64,000 nt of DNA from Streptomyces pseudovenezuelae (lineage in GTDB: Bacteria; Actinomycetota; Actinomycetes; Streptomycetales; Streptomycetaceae), in contig NZ_JARXVH010000015.1 of the NCBI RefSeq assembly GCF_029892565.1, positions 62,001 through 126,000 of the forward strand, in the 5' to 3' direction. Below the pieces are notes generated by a model. It searched no databases and was not told the origin of the DNA. It saw nothing but the letters and a program-made list of their open reading frames with translations. Below, in pieces: positions 11,452 through 22,146 of the stretch (position 1 is its first letter; each line of letters begins with the position of its first letter). Made by a program: the position numbers and the translations under genes.

Positions 11452-12432
11452 CTAGGACAGCCGCACGCGCGGGTCGATGAACGCGTAGCAGGCATCGACG
11501 ATGATGTTGAACAGCAGGATCATGGTGGCGGAGAACAGCATCACGCCCAGCAGCAGCGGCAGATCGCTGAAGGACACGGCGTCCACGGCGAGATGGCCCA
11601 GGCCCGGCAGGCCGAAGGTGTACTCCGTGATGATGGCACCGCCGAGCAGCGAGCCGAGGTCGATGCCGAAGATGGTGACGATCGGGATCAGCGAGCCGCG
11701 CCAGGCGTACCGGAAGAAGACGTACTTGCGGGACATGCCCTTGGCGCGGGCGGTGCGTACGTGTTCCTCCTGGAGCTGCTCGATCATCGACGAGCGCGCC
11801 ATACGGGTGTACTGCGAGGCGAAGATCGTGGACAGCACCACCCAGGGGATCAGCAGCCCGTCGAACCAGGCCACCGGATCGGAGGTGAAGTCGGTGTAGG
11901 CGGGCTTGCTGAAGAGGTGTGTCTGGAAGACGAGGATCGCCAGTGCCAACGGTCCCAGGAAGTAGATCTGCATCGAACTGAGCACCATCGAGGCGGCGGT
12001 GACCATCTTGTCGATCAGACTGCCGCGCTTCCAGGCCGCGATCATGCCGGTGCCCAGACCCACGATCAGGAAGACCACCGCGCCGCCCAGGGTGAGCGAG
12101 ACGGTGATCGGCAGCCGGTCCAGCAGGGTCGACCAGACCTGGTCGTTGGTGTGGTACGAGTACCCGAAGCAGGGGGCGGGGCACGGACCTTGGGCGAACT
12201 GGTTGCTGCCGAAGAAGAGGTTGTGCAGGAAGATCCCGTACTGCTCGGGCACCGACTTGTCGAGGCCGAGCACATGGTGGATGTTCGCGAGGCTGGCGGG
12301 GTTGCAGGTCTTGCCGCACATCAACAGCGCCGGGTCACGCGGCATCCCGAAGAACAGCAGAAACGTCACGATGCTCAACAGGAAGAGAATGACGACGGCA
12401 CCGAGGAACCGGCGGAAGAGGAAGCGCAGCAT
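11452..12432 (-). CDS. Oligopeptide ABC transporter permease (OppB/DppB type; BldKC position)
   Basis: Permease (326 aa). N-terminal helix LGAVVILFLLSIVTFLLFF, Cys-bearing extracytoplasmic loop (MCGKTCNP; PCPAPCFGY), coupling segment RTARAKGMSRKYVFFRYAWRG, and C-terminal FIDPRVRLS. It has the same length as, and close similarity to, the permease at 3025-4005. It follows the SBP gene after a strong hairpin. Confidence 0.93.
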   Translation of the reverse strand: MLRFLFRRFLGAVVILFLLSIVTFLLFFGMPRDPALLMCGKTCNPASLANIHHVLGLDKSVPEQYGIFLHNLFFGSNQFAQGPCPAPCFGYSYHTNDQVWSTLLDRLPITVSLTLGGAVVFLIVGLGTGMIAAWKRGSLIDKMVTAASMVLSSMQIYFLGPLALAILVFQTHLFSKPAYTDFTSDPVAWFDGLLIPWVVLSTIFASQYTRMARSSMIEQLQEEHVRTARAKGMSRKYVFFRYAWRGSLIPIVTIFGIDLGSLLGGAIITEYTFGLPGLGHLAVDAVSFSDLPLLLGVMLFSATMILLFNIIVDACYAFIDPRVRLS

Positions 12433-12466
12433 GACAGGGGCAGCTCTCTGACGTCGACGGGTGGGG

Positions 12467-12510
12467 CGGTACCCGGTGCGCCGCCCTGTGGGGCCGCGCA
12501 CCGGGTACCG
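12467..12510 (-). terminator. Intercistronic hairpin between SBP and permease genes
   Basis: Perfect 14-bp stem (CGGTACCCGGTGCG / CGCACCGGGTACCG) with a 16-nt loop and no T-run, just downstream of the SBP stop. It is the counterpart of the hairpin at 2937-2962, probably giving higher SBP than permease expression. Confidence 0.8.
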
Positions 12511-12522
12511 GTCCGACGGTGG

Positions 12523-14331
12523 TTACTTGATGAAGAGACGACGGGGGTCGACGCCGCCGATCACGTCGTCGTAGACGAAGCCGCCGACCTTGGAACCGGC
12601 GATCTGGATCTGCTTGTAGTACGCGGTCGGGACCACGTTGACCACCTTGGTCAGGAGGTACTGGTCGAGCTTCTCCCACGCGGCCGCGGACTTGACCGGG
12701 TCGGTGATCTTGTTGATGCGGTCGATCTCGCTGTTCACGTGCTCGTCGTTGACCTGCGAGTAGTTCTGCGAGCCGTCGGCGATCAGGCGGCCGTCGTACA
12801 GCGGGGGCAGAACGGTCGAGGCGGACGGCCAGTCGGCACCCCACGCGGTGTGGAAGATGTCGTAGTTGTTGTCCAGCTTGCTGACCTGGTCGTAGTAGGT
12901 CTCGGCCGGGATCTCCTGGCGCTGGACGTCGAAGCCGGCCTTCTTCAGGCCCGCCGCCATCGCGGTGGAGTACTGCTGGCCCTCAGGGGTGTTGATGTAG
13001 CCGAAGGTCAGCTTCATGTTGAGCTTGCCGGCCTCTTCGAGCAGCTTCTTGGCCTTGGCCGGGTCGCCCGCGGGCTTCTTCTTCTTGCCGAACGGGTCGA
13101 AGTTCGGGTCGTAGCCGCTGACGGTCGGGCTGAGCAGACCGCCGGCCACCTCCATGGCGTCGGTGCCGCCGAAGGCGCGGACGAACGGCGTGACGGGCAG
13201 CGCGTACGCGATGGCCTCACGGACCTTGATGTCCTTGAGCTCCGGCTTGCTCATGTTGATGTTCATCTGGCCCACGTAGGGCTGGTAGCCGGAGATCGTG
13301 CGGGACTTCATCTTCGGGTCCTTGAGCACGTTCGACAGGTTGCCCGCGTCGACCTGGTTGCTCAGGCTGATGCCGGTCTGGTCGGCACCGCTGTCGGCCA
13401 GCAGGGCCTTGGTCGACTGCTCGAACTGCTGGTTGAACGTGAAGTCCCACTGGTCCACGTACTGGCTGCGGATCGGGTCCGACTTCGGGTCCCAGTTGGT
13501 GTTCTTGACGAGCACCATCGACTTGCCGGACTTGAACGACTGGATCTTGTAAGGACCGGTCGTCACCGGGCTCTTGTCGTACTTCTCCTTGGTGTCGCCC
13601 TTCTGCGACACGACGGAGTAGCCCGCCATGGCGAGCGCGTACGGCAGGTCAGGGTGCGGCGACTTGAACTTGAAGACGACGGTCTTGTCGTCCGGCGTCT
13701 CCAGGACGTTGGAGGCCAGGTGCTTGCCCTTGTAGGGGCCGTCCGGGAGCAGCTTGCGGTAGTCGGCGCCGGAGGCGTCGGCCAGCCACTGCTGGATGTA
13801 GGTCGGGCCCTGGTTGATGAAGGGCGCGAACAGCCGCTCGAAGGTCTGCCGGACGTCCTTGGACGTGATCGGCGTGCCGTTGTCGAACTTTATGCCGTCC
13901 TTGAGCGTGTACTTCCAGGTCTTGCCGCCGTCCGTGGTGGTACCGGAGTCGGTGGCGAGGTCGCCGACCACCTCGTGCTGCTTGCCGTCGGTGCTGGTCG
14001 CCTTGTAGCCGGTCAGGCCTCTGTGGATGAGCTGCGAGAGCGCCATCTCGTCGGAGACGTAGATCTGCCCGGGGTCGAGGTGGGCGAAGCTGTCGCGCTG
14101 CAGCACCTCCATCGTGCCGCCGCTCTTGGCGCCGGCCACCGCGGTCGCGGGTCCGGTCGAGTCCGCCGCGTCGCCGAACTTGATCGACGACTGCTGCCGC
14201 TTGGCGTTCTCCTGGTCCTTCTTGTTGTTGTCGCTCGCGTCGCTGCCGCCCTTGCTGCAACCGGTGAGCACGAGTGCCCCGGCCGCGAACACTGACAAAG
14301 CGGCGTATGCGTGGCGTCCGCCCCTACTCAT
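12523..14331 (-). CDS. Oligopeptide-binding lipoprotein (SBP family 5; BldKB position)
   Basis: Extracytoplasmic peptide-binding lipoprotein (602 aa). Start set at ATG 14331 (MSRGGRHAYAALSVFAAGALVLTGC): a Sec-type lipoprotein signal with lipobox LTGC (~22-25). The paralogous SBP of the first importer uses a Tat signal instead. A linker rich in Lys/Asp/Asn (~26-50) precedes the family-5 domain (GGTMEVLQRDSFAHLDPGQIYVSDE...). If this is BldKB, it brings in the oligopeptide signal needed for aerial growth; that role is known for S. coelicolor and only inferred here. Confidence 0.92.
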   Translation of the reverse strand: MSRGGRHAYAALSVFAAGALVLTGCSKGGSDASDNNKKDQENAKRQQSSIKFGDAADSTGPATAVAGAKSGGTMEVLQRDSFAHLDPGQIYVSDEMALSQLIHRGLTGYKATSTDGKQHEVVGDLATDSGTTTDGGKTWKYTLKDGIKFDNGTPITSKDVRQTFERLFAPFINQGPTYIQQWLADASGADYRKLLPDGPYKGKHLASNVLETPDDKTVVFKFKSPHPDLPYALAMAGYSVVSQKGDTKEKYDKSPVTTGPYKIQSFKSGKSMVLVKNTNWDPKSDPIRSQYVDQWDFTFNQQFEQSTKALLADSGADQTGISLSNQVDAGNLSNVLKDPKMKSRTISGYQPYVGQMNINMSKPELKDIKVREAIAYALPVTPFVRAFGGTDAMEVAGGLLSPTVSGYDPNFDPFGKKKKPAGDPAKAKKLLEEAGKLNMKLTFGYINTPEGQQYSTAMAAGLKKAGFDVQRQEIPAETYYDQVSKLDNNYDIFHTAWGADWPSASTVLPPLYDGRLIADGSQNYSQVNDEHVNSEIDRINKITDPVKSAAAWEKLDQYLLTKVVNVVPTAYYKQIQIAGSKVGGFVYDDVIGGVDPRRLFIK

Positions 14332-14418
14332 CACTGAAGTTTCCACCCATCTGTGTGTCACCAGTGCAATCAGGAATTGCCGTGCGGTATCCGGGCGAGG
14401 ACGCCCACAAACTGCCGG

Positions 14419-15456
14419 TCAGCGCGCCGACTTGGGGTCGAAGGCATCCCGGACCGAGTCCCCGAGCAGGTTGAACGCGACGACGAAGATGATCATCGAG
14501 ACGCCGGGGAAGAACATGTAGGTGATGTCGTTCTGGAGCACGAGCTCGGTCGACGCCTTGGAGAACATCTGGCCCCAGTCGGGCGTCGGTTCGACGATCC
14601 CGACGCCGAGGAACGACAGACCGGCCTCGATCGTCACGAAGTTCGGCAGCAGGTAGGTGGACTGCACCAGCAGCGGGGTCACCACGTTGGGCAGGATCTC
14701 CCGGCGGATGATCCGCCACGGAGAGGCCCCGCTCACCTTCGCCGCTTCGATGAACTCCCGTTCTCGCAGGGCGAGTGTGGTGCCGCGCAGGATGCGCGCG
14801 AGGCTCATCCAGCCGAGCACCCACTGCACCACGATCAGCGCGACCACCCGGACATACGTCGGGGTCTCGTCCGTCGGGCTCACGAAGAGGGAGACCACGA
14901 CGGGCATGCTGGCGATGAAGAACAGCTGGGAGGGGAAGGCGAGCAGGAAGTCGATCACGCGACCGATCGAGTAGTCGGTCTTGCCGCCGACGTAGCCCGC
15001 GGTCACGCCGAGCAGGATGCCGGTGATGACCACGGCGAGGGTGACGGCGATCGAGATCATCAGCGAGGTGCGGATGCCGTAGATCAACTTGGTGAACACG
15101 TCGTAGCCGTTGCCCGGTTCGAGACCGAACCAGAACTCGCCGCTGATCCCGCCGTTGGGCTGTATCGGCACGCCCGCGCTGTCGAACAGCTCGGGGCGCT
15201 CGTCCGCGTAGACGGTGTACGGGTTCTTGCCGTACGCCTTCGCGATCAGGGGCGCCGCGGCCGCGATCGCGAAGAAGATGAGCACGATGAAAGCCGAGAT
15301 CACGCCGGTGCGGTCGCGCTTGAAGCGGATCCACATCAGCTGGCCGGGAGACCGGCCCTCGAGTTTCTCGGCCTCGGGCTGCGCCGGAGGCTGTGGGGAG
15401 CCGTCGACGACGACCGACGTACCGCCGCCGCCTTCAACGTCGAGAGGACTTGTCAC
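14419..15456 (-). CDS. Oligopeptide ABC transporter permease (OppC/DppC type; BldKA position)
   Basis: Permease (345 aa), first gene of the second importer operon. GTG start at 15456. A ~40-residue hydrophilic N-tail, membrane segment ISAFIVLIFFAIAAAAPLIA, EAA loop EAAKVSGASPWRI, and C-terminal LLGDSVRDAFDPKSAR. It is the clear paralogue of the first gene in the window (60-1088). The 590-bp leader upstream probably carries the operon promoter. Confidence 0.92.
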   Translation of the reverse strand: MTSPLDVEGGGGTSVVVDGSPQPPAQPEAEKLEGRSPGQLMWIRFKRDRTGVISAFIVLIFFAIAAAAPLIAKAYGKNPYTVYADERPELFDSAGVPIQPNGGISGEFWFGLEPGNGYDVFTKLIYGIRTSLMISIAVTLAVVITGILLGVTAGYVGGKTDYSIGRVIDFLLAFPSQLFFIASMPVVVSLFVSPTDETPTYVRVVALIVVQWVLGWMSLARILRGTTLALREREFIEAAKVSGASPWRIIRREILPNVVTPLLVQSTYLLPNFVTIEAGLSFLGVGIVEPTPDWGQMFSKASTELVLQNDITYMFFPGVSMIIFVVAFNLLGDSVRDAFDPKSAR

Positions 15457-16046
15457 AGTTCGCCCATTTCACAGGTGTGGGTGTGCCGAGCCGGCGACCG
15501 GCGCAGGGTGTGCGCGATCGCGGAACGGATCATGAAGAAGCGTGGGGGGAACCCCGAGGAGGCCGGGAAACCCGCAGCCGGACGCGCGTAGGCGTCGGCC
15601 CGCGTTAAACGGCCGCAAGCATCCTCAGACTGAACCGCCGTATGCGCGAGGGCAATTGACGACGACGGACGGCGTGGCCCACCTGGTGTTCGTGACACCG
15701 CGCATGGGGCTCCTCCTCATGACTCCACGTATTCACCGAACGGGAGGGGGCACACGTCTGTCCTCCGACACCCCTGACGGAGGGTCAGACACCCCCATGG
15801 TGCTCGCGAGTCGGTGCTGTCCCCACAGCACGAGACCCATTGACCCGAGCGCTACGCGGCTAACTATCTGCCATGAGCCATGCACCGACCACTGTCTTCA
15901 AATCTCAATTCGGTCACAGCTGACGCGTACATCTTCCAAAATATGGACAAACTGTTCGGCCGGAGAAGGCCACGAAACGGACGTGTTACATGGGTATCGG
16001 GCGGGGATCTCCGCAATACGGACACCGGTCGCCGAAAAATCGGTTG
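15457..16046 (-). promoter_or_regulatory. Long upstream region of the second importer operon
   Basis: 590 bp with no credible gene, upstream of the first permease. GACACCCC occurs twice at about 15769 and 15788, the copies flanking a CTGAC/GTCAG dyad. The stretch near 15850-16000 is noticeably lower in G+C than its surroundings. Both fit a complex promoter region; no promoter could be assigned with confidence. Confidence 0.4.
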
Positions 16047-16086
16047 CAAAAAGCCCGGGCGACCCCAAGATGGGGGCACCCGGGCT
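16047..16086 (-). terminator. Rho-independent terminator of typA
   Basis: AGCCCGGG (16079-16086 on this strand) pairs with CCCGGGCT, with an inner C4/G4-G5 helix, and is followed on the minus strand by TTTTTGC. It is a textbook intrinsic terminator 26 bp past the typA stop. Confidence 0.85.
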
Positions 16087-16111
16087 CCGTTTGGCCGATA
16101 GTCGACCTTCG

Positions 16112-18019
<1,908 letters not shown>

Positions 18020-18340
18020 GGTGTGGCGTACTCCCGGAGTGTGAGGAAGGCCTACGCGTACATCTGTGTTACGCGGACCCTGCCGGGCTGGACACGCCAC
18101 GGCCTCACCCCATCCTACGGGCCCCAGCCAGGGGTGGCCTCCGCGGGCCGCTCCGCGGGCTCGGCGGACCCTGCTCTGCGCCCTCCGTCCCACCGGGCGC
18201 GGGCAGGGGGCCGCGGTGCGCTCGTCAGGCACGGAACAGGGCGGGAACCCCGCGCCGGCTGTCTCCTCGGGCACCCTGCCGAAGTCGCGAAAGTGACCGG
18301 CTCCATGAGCGCCGCGTCTCCCGCCCTCTCCCCCCGTACG

Positions 18341-18378
18341 ACGGCCGCCGCCCCGCTGGGTTGCGGGGCGGCGGCCGT
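18341..18378 (-). terminator. Terminator hairpin after orphan SBP gene
   Basis: 15-bp perfect stem ACGGCCGCCGCCCCG / CGGGGCGGCGGCCGT with an 8-nt loop, 27 bp past the SBP stop. The rest of the 385-bp gap 18020-18404 shows no gene. Confidence 0.75.
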
Positions 18379-18404
18379 GTTCGCGCTCGTCGGACGCGTG
18401 CCGG

Positions 18405-20588
18405 CTAGTCCTTCGACGCGCTCGCCGAAGGCGTCTTCGCGCCCTTCTTCAAGAAGCCCATGTCCTCGTAGACCGGCGTCTGGAAGCCGAAGGCGCCGGC
18501 GTTCACCAGATCCTTCCTGGTGGCCGTCAGCTGGGGCCGCTGGTAGAGCGGGATGGATCCGGCGGCGGCCCAGATGCGGGAGTCGGCCTTGCGGAGCAGG
18601 TCGGTGCTCTCGTCGCCGTCCAGGGTGCCGACGGCCTGGTCGAAGAGCTGGTCGACCTGGTCGGTGCCGACGCGGGTGTAGTTCTGCTCGACGTTGAGGG
18701 AGCCGTCCGCGGCCGGCACCGGCTTGGCGTAGACGGGCCGGGCGTCGGTGGCGGGGAAGGCGGAGGCGGGCCAGGAGTACAGCGCGAGGTCGTACTGGCC
18801 GGACGCGATGTGGTCCTTGAAGTAGCTGTCGTCGGAGACCCTGGTGATCTCGGTCCGGATGCCGACCCAGTCCAGCATCCCGCTGATCCGGTCCGCGACC
18901 GTGCGCAGGGTGGCCGAGCCGGCCCCCGACGGGAGCACGAAGCGGAGCGTGAGCGGCTTGCCGTTCTTGACCAGCGGCGCCGCCGCGGCACCCGGCGCGG
19001 GGGTGCCCTTGGGCGCGTACGCCCCGGGTGCGCCACCCTGCTTCAGCTGCTTGTCGGCGTACTGCTTGCCGTCGGCGAGGTGCGTGCCGCCCTGCTCCCC
19101 GCTGCTCTTCTTCTCGTGCTTGCCCTGATGGTCCTTGGGGTCCGTCCTGCGCTCCCACTCGGGCTCCTGGAGCGCTTTGTCGTCCTCACCGACGATGTAC
19201 GTCCCCTCGTCGCCGCCCGCGGACTCGTCGTCGGCCTTCTTCCCCTTCTTCTTCTCCTTCTCCTCCTTGACCGGCCCGCCGGACACCCACCCGGCGTCCG
19301 CGAGCAGCGCCTGCGCCTCGCCCGTGTCCTGCCCGCCGAGCGCACCGCTGTTGTCTGCGTAGGCGGCCTGTCCGGAGAGCGCGAGGTGACTGCCGACGGG
19401 TACGGCCGGCAGCCCCAGCGGCCCGAGGACGACCTTGGCGAGCGCCTCCCGGTCCAGGGCACGGGCCACGGCCCGGCGCACCCGCTCGTCGGCGAGCGGC
19501 CCCTCCGAACCATTGAGGGCGAGCTGAGTGAAGGCGGGCTCCAGCGACTTGCGCACCTCGAACCCGCGCAGCGCCTCCTGCTGCCTCGCGTACCTGGCGC
19601 CCTTCCTGCCCTGCTTCTTGAGGTCACGCAGCGACTTCGCGGCGGCACGGCCGGAGCCGGGCTGCGCCATCGGCGAGGCCCCCCGCAACGGCGTGCCCGT
19701 CCCGCCGGTCCGCCCGGCCAGGGTGATCCGGTCGGCCGCCGAGGGGTCGATCTCGGCCAGGTCGATCTTCCCGTCGGCCAGCGCGGCGGCCCGCTCGTCC
19801 CGCGGCACGGCCTTCAGGACGATCTCGGAGAGCTTGGCCGGGTGACCCCACCAGCGCGGGTTGCGGGCGAGGGTGACCTGGTCGTCCTTGCGGTCGACCT
19901 TCTTGACGGCGAAGGGCCCGGCCGTGACCTTGAGCTTCCGCCGGGCCCCGTCGTTGAACGAATCCGGGGTGCCCATGACGCCCTTGGGGTACAGCGGCGA
20001 GAACAGCGACTTCCAGTCCGCGTACGCCCGCCCGAAGGTGACCCGGACCTCCAGGTCGTTCGCCCCGCGCTCGATCTTCTCGATGCGGTCGTACCCGGCG
20101 TTGCGCGCGGTCCAGTAGGCGCTGTCCTTGCCGGACAGGGCCCGCCACTGGGCGGCGAAGTCGGCGGCCCCGATCTCCCGGCCGTCGCTCCACACCGCCT
20201 GCTGGTTCAGCTTGTACAGCACGACCTGCTTGGGCTCGGTCTCGACGACCTTGGCGGACTCCAGGTAGTCGCCGTCGACCTGCGGACGCCCGTCCGCGTC
20301 CAGCCGGTACATCGTCGGCAGGGTGGCCTGGGCGATCCGCCCGCTGACCGCGTCGGCGTCCGACTGGAACGTGTTCAGCGTCTCCGGCACGTCGTCCACG
20401 GCCCACCGCAGCGTGCCGCCGTCGGCGACCAGCTCGCGGCCCGCCGGCGCGATCTCCTGCCCGGCGAGCGGCCTGCCCGCCGAATCCTCGGAACTGCACC
20501 CGGCAACTGCCGGCACCGCGAGCACGCCCGCGGTCAGGAAGGCGACCGAGCGCATGACCGCGCGCAGTCCGACGCCGTCGTGGGCCAT
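18405..20588 (-). CDS. Orphan family-5 solute-binding lipoprotein
   Basis: Large extracytoplasmic binding protein (727 aa) with no permease or ATPase beside it. Start at ATG 20588 (MAHDGVGLRAVMRSVAFLTAG...); lipobox VAGC at ~28-31. The family-5 SBP fold begins at GGTLRWAVDDVPETLNTFQ. The middle (~470-570) carries a long, highly charged insert (KEEKEKKKGKKADDESAGGDEG, then KDHQGKHEKKSSGEQGG) that breaks the SBP core before the conserved C-lobe resumes at LTLRFVLPSG. It may feed peptides to one of the nearby importers or act as a sensor; this is inference. Confidence 0.88.
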   Translation of the reverse strand: MAHDGVGLRAVMRSVAFLTAGVLAVPAVAGCSSEDSAGRPLAGQEIAPAGRELVADGGTLRWAVDDVPETLNTFQSDADAVSGRIAQATLPTMYRLDADGRPQVDGDYLESAKVVETEPKQVVLYKLNQQAVWSDGREIGAADFAAQWRALSGKDSAYWTARNAGYDRIEKIERGANDLEVRVTFGRAYADWKSLFSPLYPKGVMGTPDSFNDGARRKLKVTAGPFAVKKVDRKDDQVTLARNPRWWGHPAKLSEIVLKAVPRDERAAALADGKIDLAEIDPSAADRITLAGRTGGTGTPLRGASPMAQPGSGRAAAKSLRDLKKQGRKGARYARQQEALRGFEVRKSLEPAFTQLALNGSEGPLADERVRRAVARALDREALAKVVLGPLGLPAVPVGSHLALSGQAAYADNSGALGGQDTGEAQALLADAGWVSGGPVKEEKEKKKGKKADDESAGGDEGTYIVGEDDKALQEPEWERRTDPKDHQGKHEKKSSGEQGGTHLADGKQYADKQLKQGGAPGAYAPKGTPAPGAAAAPLVKNGKPLTLRFVLPSGAGSATLRTVADRISGMLDWVGIRTEITRVSDDSYFKDHIASGQYDLALYSWPASAFPATDARPVYAKPVPAADGSLNVEQNYTRVGTDQVDQLFDQAVGTLDGDESTDLLRKADSRIWAAAGSIPLYQRPQLTATRKDLVNAGAFGFQTPVYEDMGFLKKGAKTPSASASKD

Positions 20589-20799
20589 CTCGTCTACCTC
20601 CGGGGGTGGGCCGCCGGTAATGATCACGTTTGGCGGTATATGGAGCTGATCAGATCTATGCGGCCACTGAAGAGGAAAGGGTTCAGCAGGGGAGGGCGAC
20701 ACGGCGGGAGGCCCCCTGAAGCCCACCCATGCGGCGCAACGGACACCTCTCGCCCCACCCTTCTCAGCTCGTGCCGAGACCTCTCAGCCCACCTCTTTC

Positions 20800-20875
20800 A
20801 GCCCGTCCGGCGCTTGAGGACAAGGCCCCCGGGCCGAAGGGGGGTCTGGGGGCACAGCCCCCAGGGCCGCGCACC
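20800..20875. repeat. Streptomyces dispersed intergenic repeat
   Basis: The segment reading CCCGTCCGGCGCTTGAGGA, then GGCCGAAGG, GGGTCTGGGGG and CACAGCCCCC is a sequence family I recognise as scattered through Streptomyces intergenic regions. Its GGGGG/CCCCC arms form a hairpin. It fills much of the 426-bp gap 20589-21014 between the SBP gene and the next operon; nothing else is evident there. Confidence 0.6.
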
Positions 20876-21014
20876 CCCACGCACCCCCAGACACCAACGC
20901 ACCGAAGGCAATACGTGCACACCGCTTCCCACCGGCAGGTGTGACGCGCAACACTCGCAGGCGCATGAACGTTGCCGTCCAGGGCACAGCCGCCCACGGA
21001 AGTGAGGAAACGTC

Positions 21015-21305
21015 ATGTCCGTGCACGACGAACTGACGCATGCCCAGCGCAGTCTCGACGAGCTCTTCCGGGCGGTGGGCCGACTGGAGAAACAGCTCGG
21101 CACCGCAGGCCTGGAGATGCGCCGCGTCCGCGCCGACGCCAACCACCTGCGGGAGAGCGTCGCGCTGCTGCGCGACGCGGCCTCCGCCCCGACCGCGCCC
21201 AAACGCCCCGATCTCCTCCCCATGTCCGACACCCCGTACGACAACAGCCTGTGGACGGACTCGGACGACGAGGGACTCGGCGCCCGCGACCGCCACGCCC
21301 CCTGA
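21015..21305 (+). CDS. Small helical protein upstream of the succinate dehydrogenase genes
   Basis: 96-aa protein. Residues ~1-55 (ELTHAQRSLDELFRAVGRLEKQLG...RVRADANHLRESVALLRDA) are strongly amphipathic and heptad-like, suggesting a short coiled coil; the C-terminus (DLLPMSDTPYDNSLWTDSDDEG) is acidic. GAGGAAA precedes the ATG. It lies 19 bp from the cytochrome subunit start and is probably co-transcribed. No function is known to me; a regulatory or assembly role for the complex is a guess. Confidence 0.75.
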   Translation: MSVHDELTHAQRSLDELFRAVGRLEKQLGTAGLEMRRVRADANHLRESVALLRDAASAPTAPKRPDLLPMSDTPYDNSLWTDSDDEGLGARDRHAP

Positions 21306-21324
21306 ACCCGACCGGAGTCATGAG

Positions 21325-22146
21325 TTGGCCACTGGTACGGAACCCCATCCGAACAGCGGCGGCGTACACACCGGTACGCGCGCCGCCATCGACGCGAACC
21401 ACCTGCGCACCGACCGGTGGTGGCTGGCCCCCGCCGTCACCGCCGCGGGACTGCTGGCGTTCATCGTGTACTCGACGTGGCGGGCCTTCGCCGACACGAA
21501 CTACTACTCGGCGCCGTACGTCTCGCCGTTCTACTCGCCCTGTCTGGCCGACCGCTGCGCGACCATGCACAGCGGCCCCAACGCGGATCTCTTCGGCAGC
21601 TGGTGGGGCATCTCCCCCGCGATCATCATCCTGATCTTCCCGCTGGGCTTCCGGCTGACCTGCTACTACTACCGCAAGGCCTACTACCGGGGCTTCTGGG
21701 CGTCCCCGCCGGCCTGCGCGGTGGCCGAGCCGCACAAGAAGTACTCGGGCGAGACCCGCTTCCCGCTGATCCTGCAGAACGTCCACCGGTACTTCTTCTA
21801 CGCGGCGCTGCTGGTCGCGGGCACGCTGACGTACGACACCGTGCTGACCTTCCGGGACGAGAACCACCACTGGGGCCACATGGGCCTTGGCACGCTGGTC
21901 TTCCTGGCCAACATCGTGCTGATCTGGGCGTACACCCTGTCCTGCCACTCCTGCCGGCACATCGTCGGCGGCAAGCTCAAGCACTTCTCCAAGCATCCCG
22001 TGCGCTACAAGGCGTGGAAGTTCGTGGGGAAGCTGAACAACCGTCATATGCAGCTCGCCTGGGCGTCGTTGATCAGCGTGGCGCTCGCCGACTTCTACGT
22101 GTACCTGGTCGCCTCCGGCGCTTTCGATGATCCGAGGTTCTTCTGA
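21325..22146 (+). CDS. Succinate dehydrogenase/fumarate reductase, membrane (cytochrome b-type) subunit
   Basis: Membrane anchor of respiratory complex II (273 aa). The only in-frame start with a ribosome site is TTG 21325 (GGAG seven bases upstream). About five membrane segments (from ~29) with conserved His residues (NVHRYFFYAALL, HHWGHMGLG, SCHSCRHIVGG) suited to heme or quinone contact fit the fused anchor of the three-subunit complex. Its TGA overlaps the flavoprotein ATG by one base, so the two are translationally coupled. Confidence 0.85.
   Translation: MATGTEPHPNSGGVHTGTRAAIDANHLRTDRWWLAPAVTAAGLLAFIVYSTWRAFADTNYYSAPYVSPFYSPCLADRCATMHSGPNADLFGSWWGISPAIIILIFPLGFRLTCYYYRKAYYRGFWASPPACAVAEPHKKYSGETRFPLILQNVHRYFFYAALLVAGTLTYDTVLTFRDENHHWGHMGLGTLVFLANIVLIWAYTLSCHSCRHIVGGKLKHFSKHPVRYKAWKFVGKLNNRHMQLAWASLISVALADFYVYLVASGAFDDPRFF

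Noticed and set aside
11113..14295. 1060-residue open frame on the plus strand
   Set aside because: Antisense to three importer genes with clear motifs; no recognisable domain.
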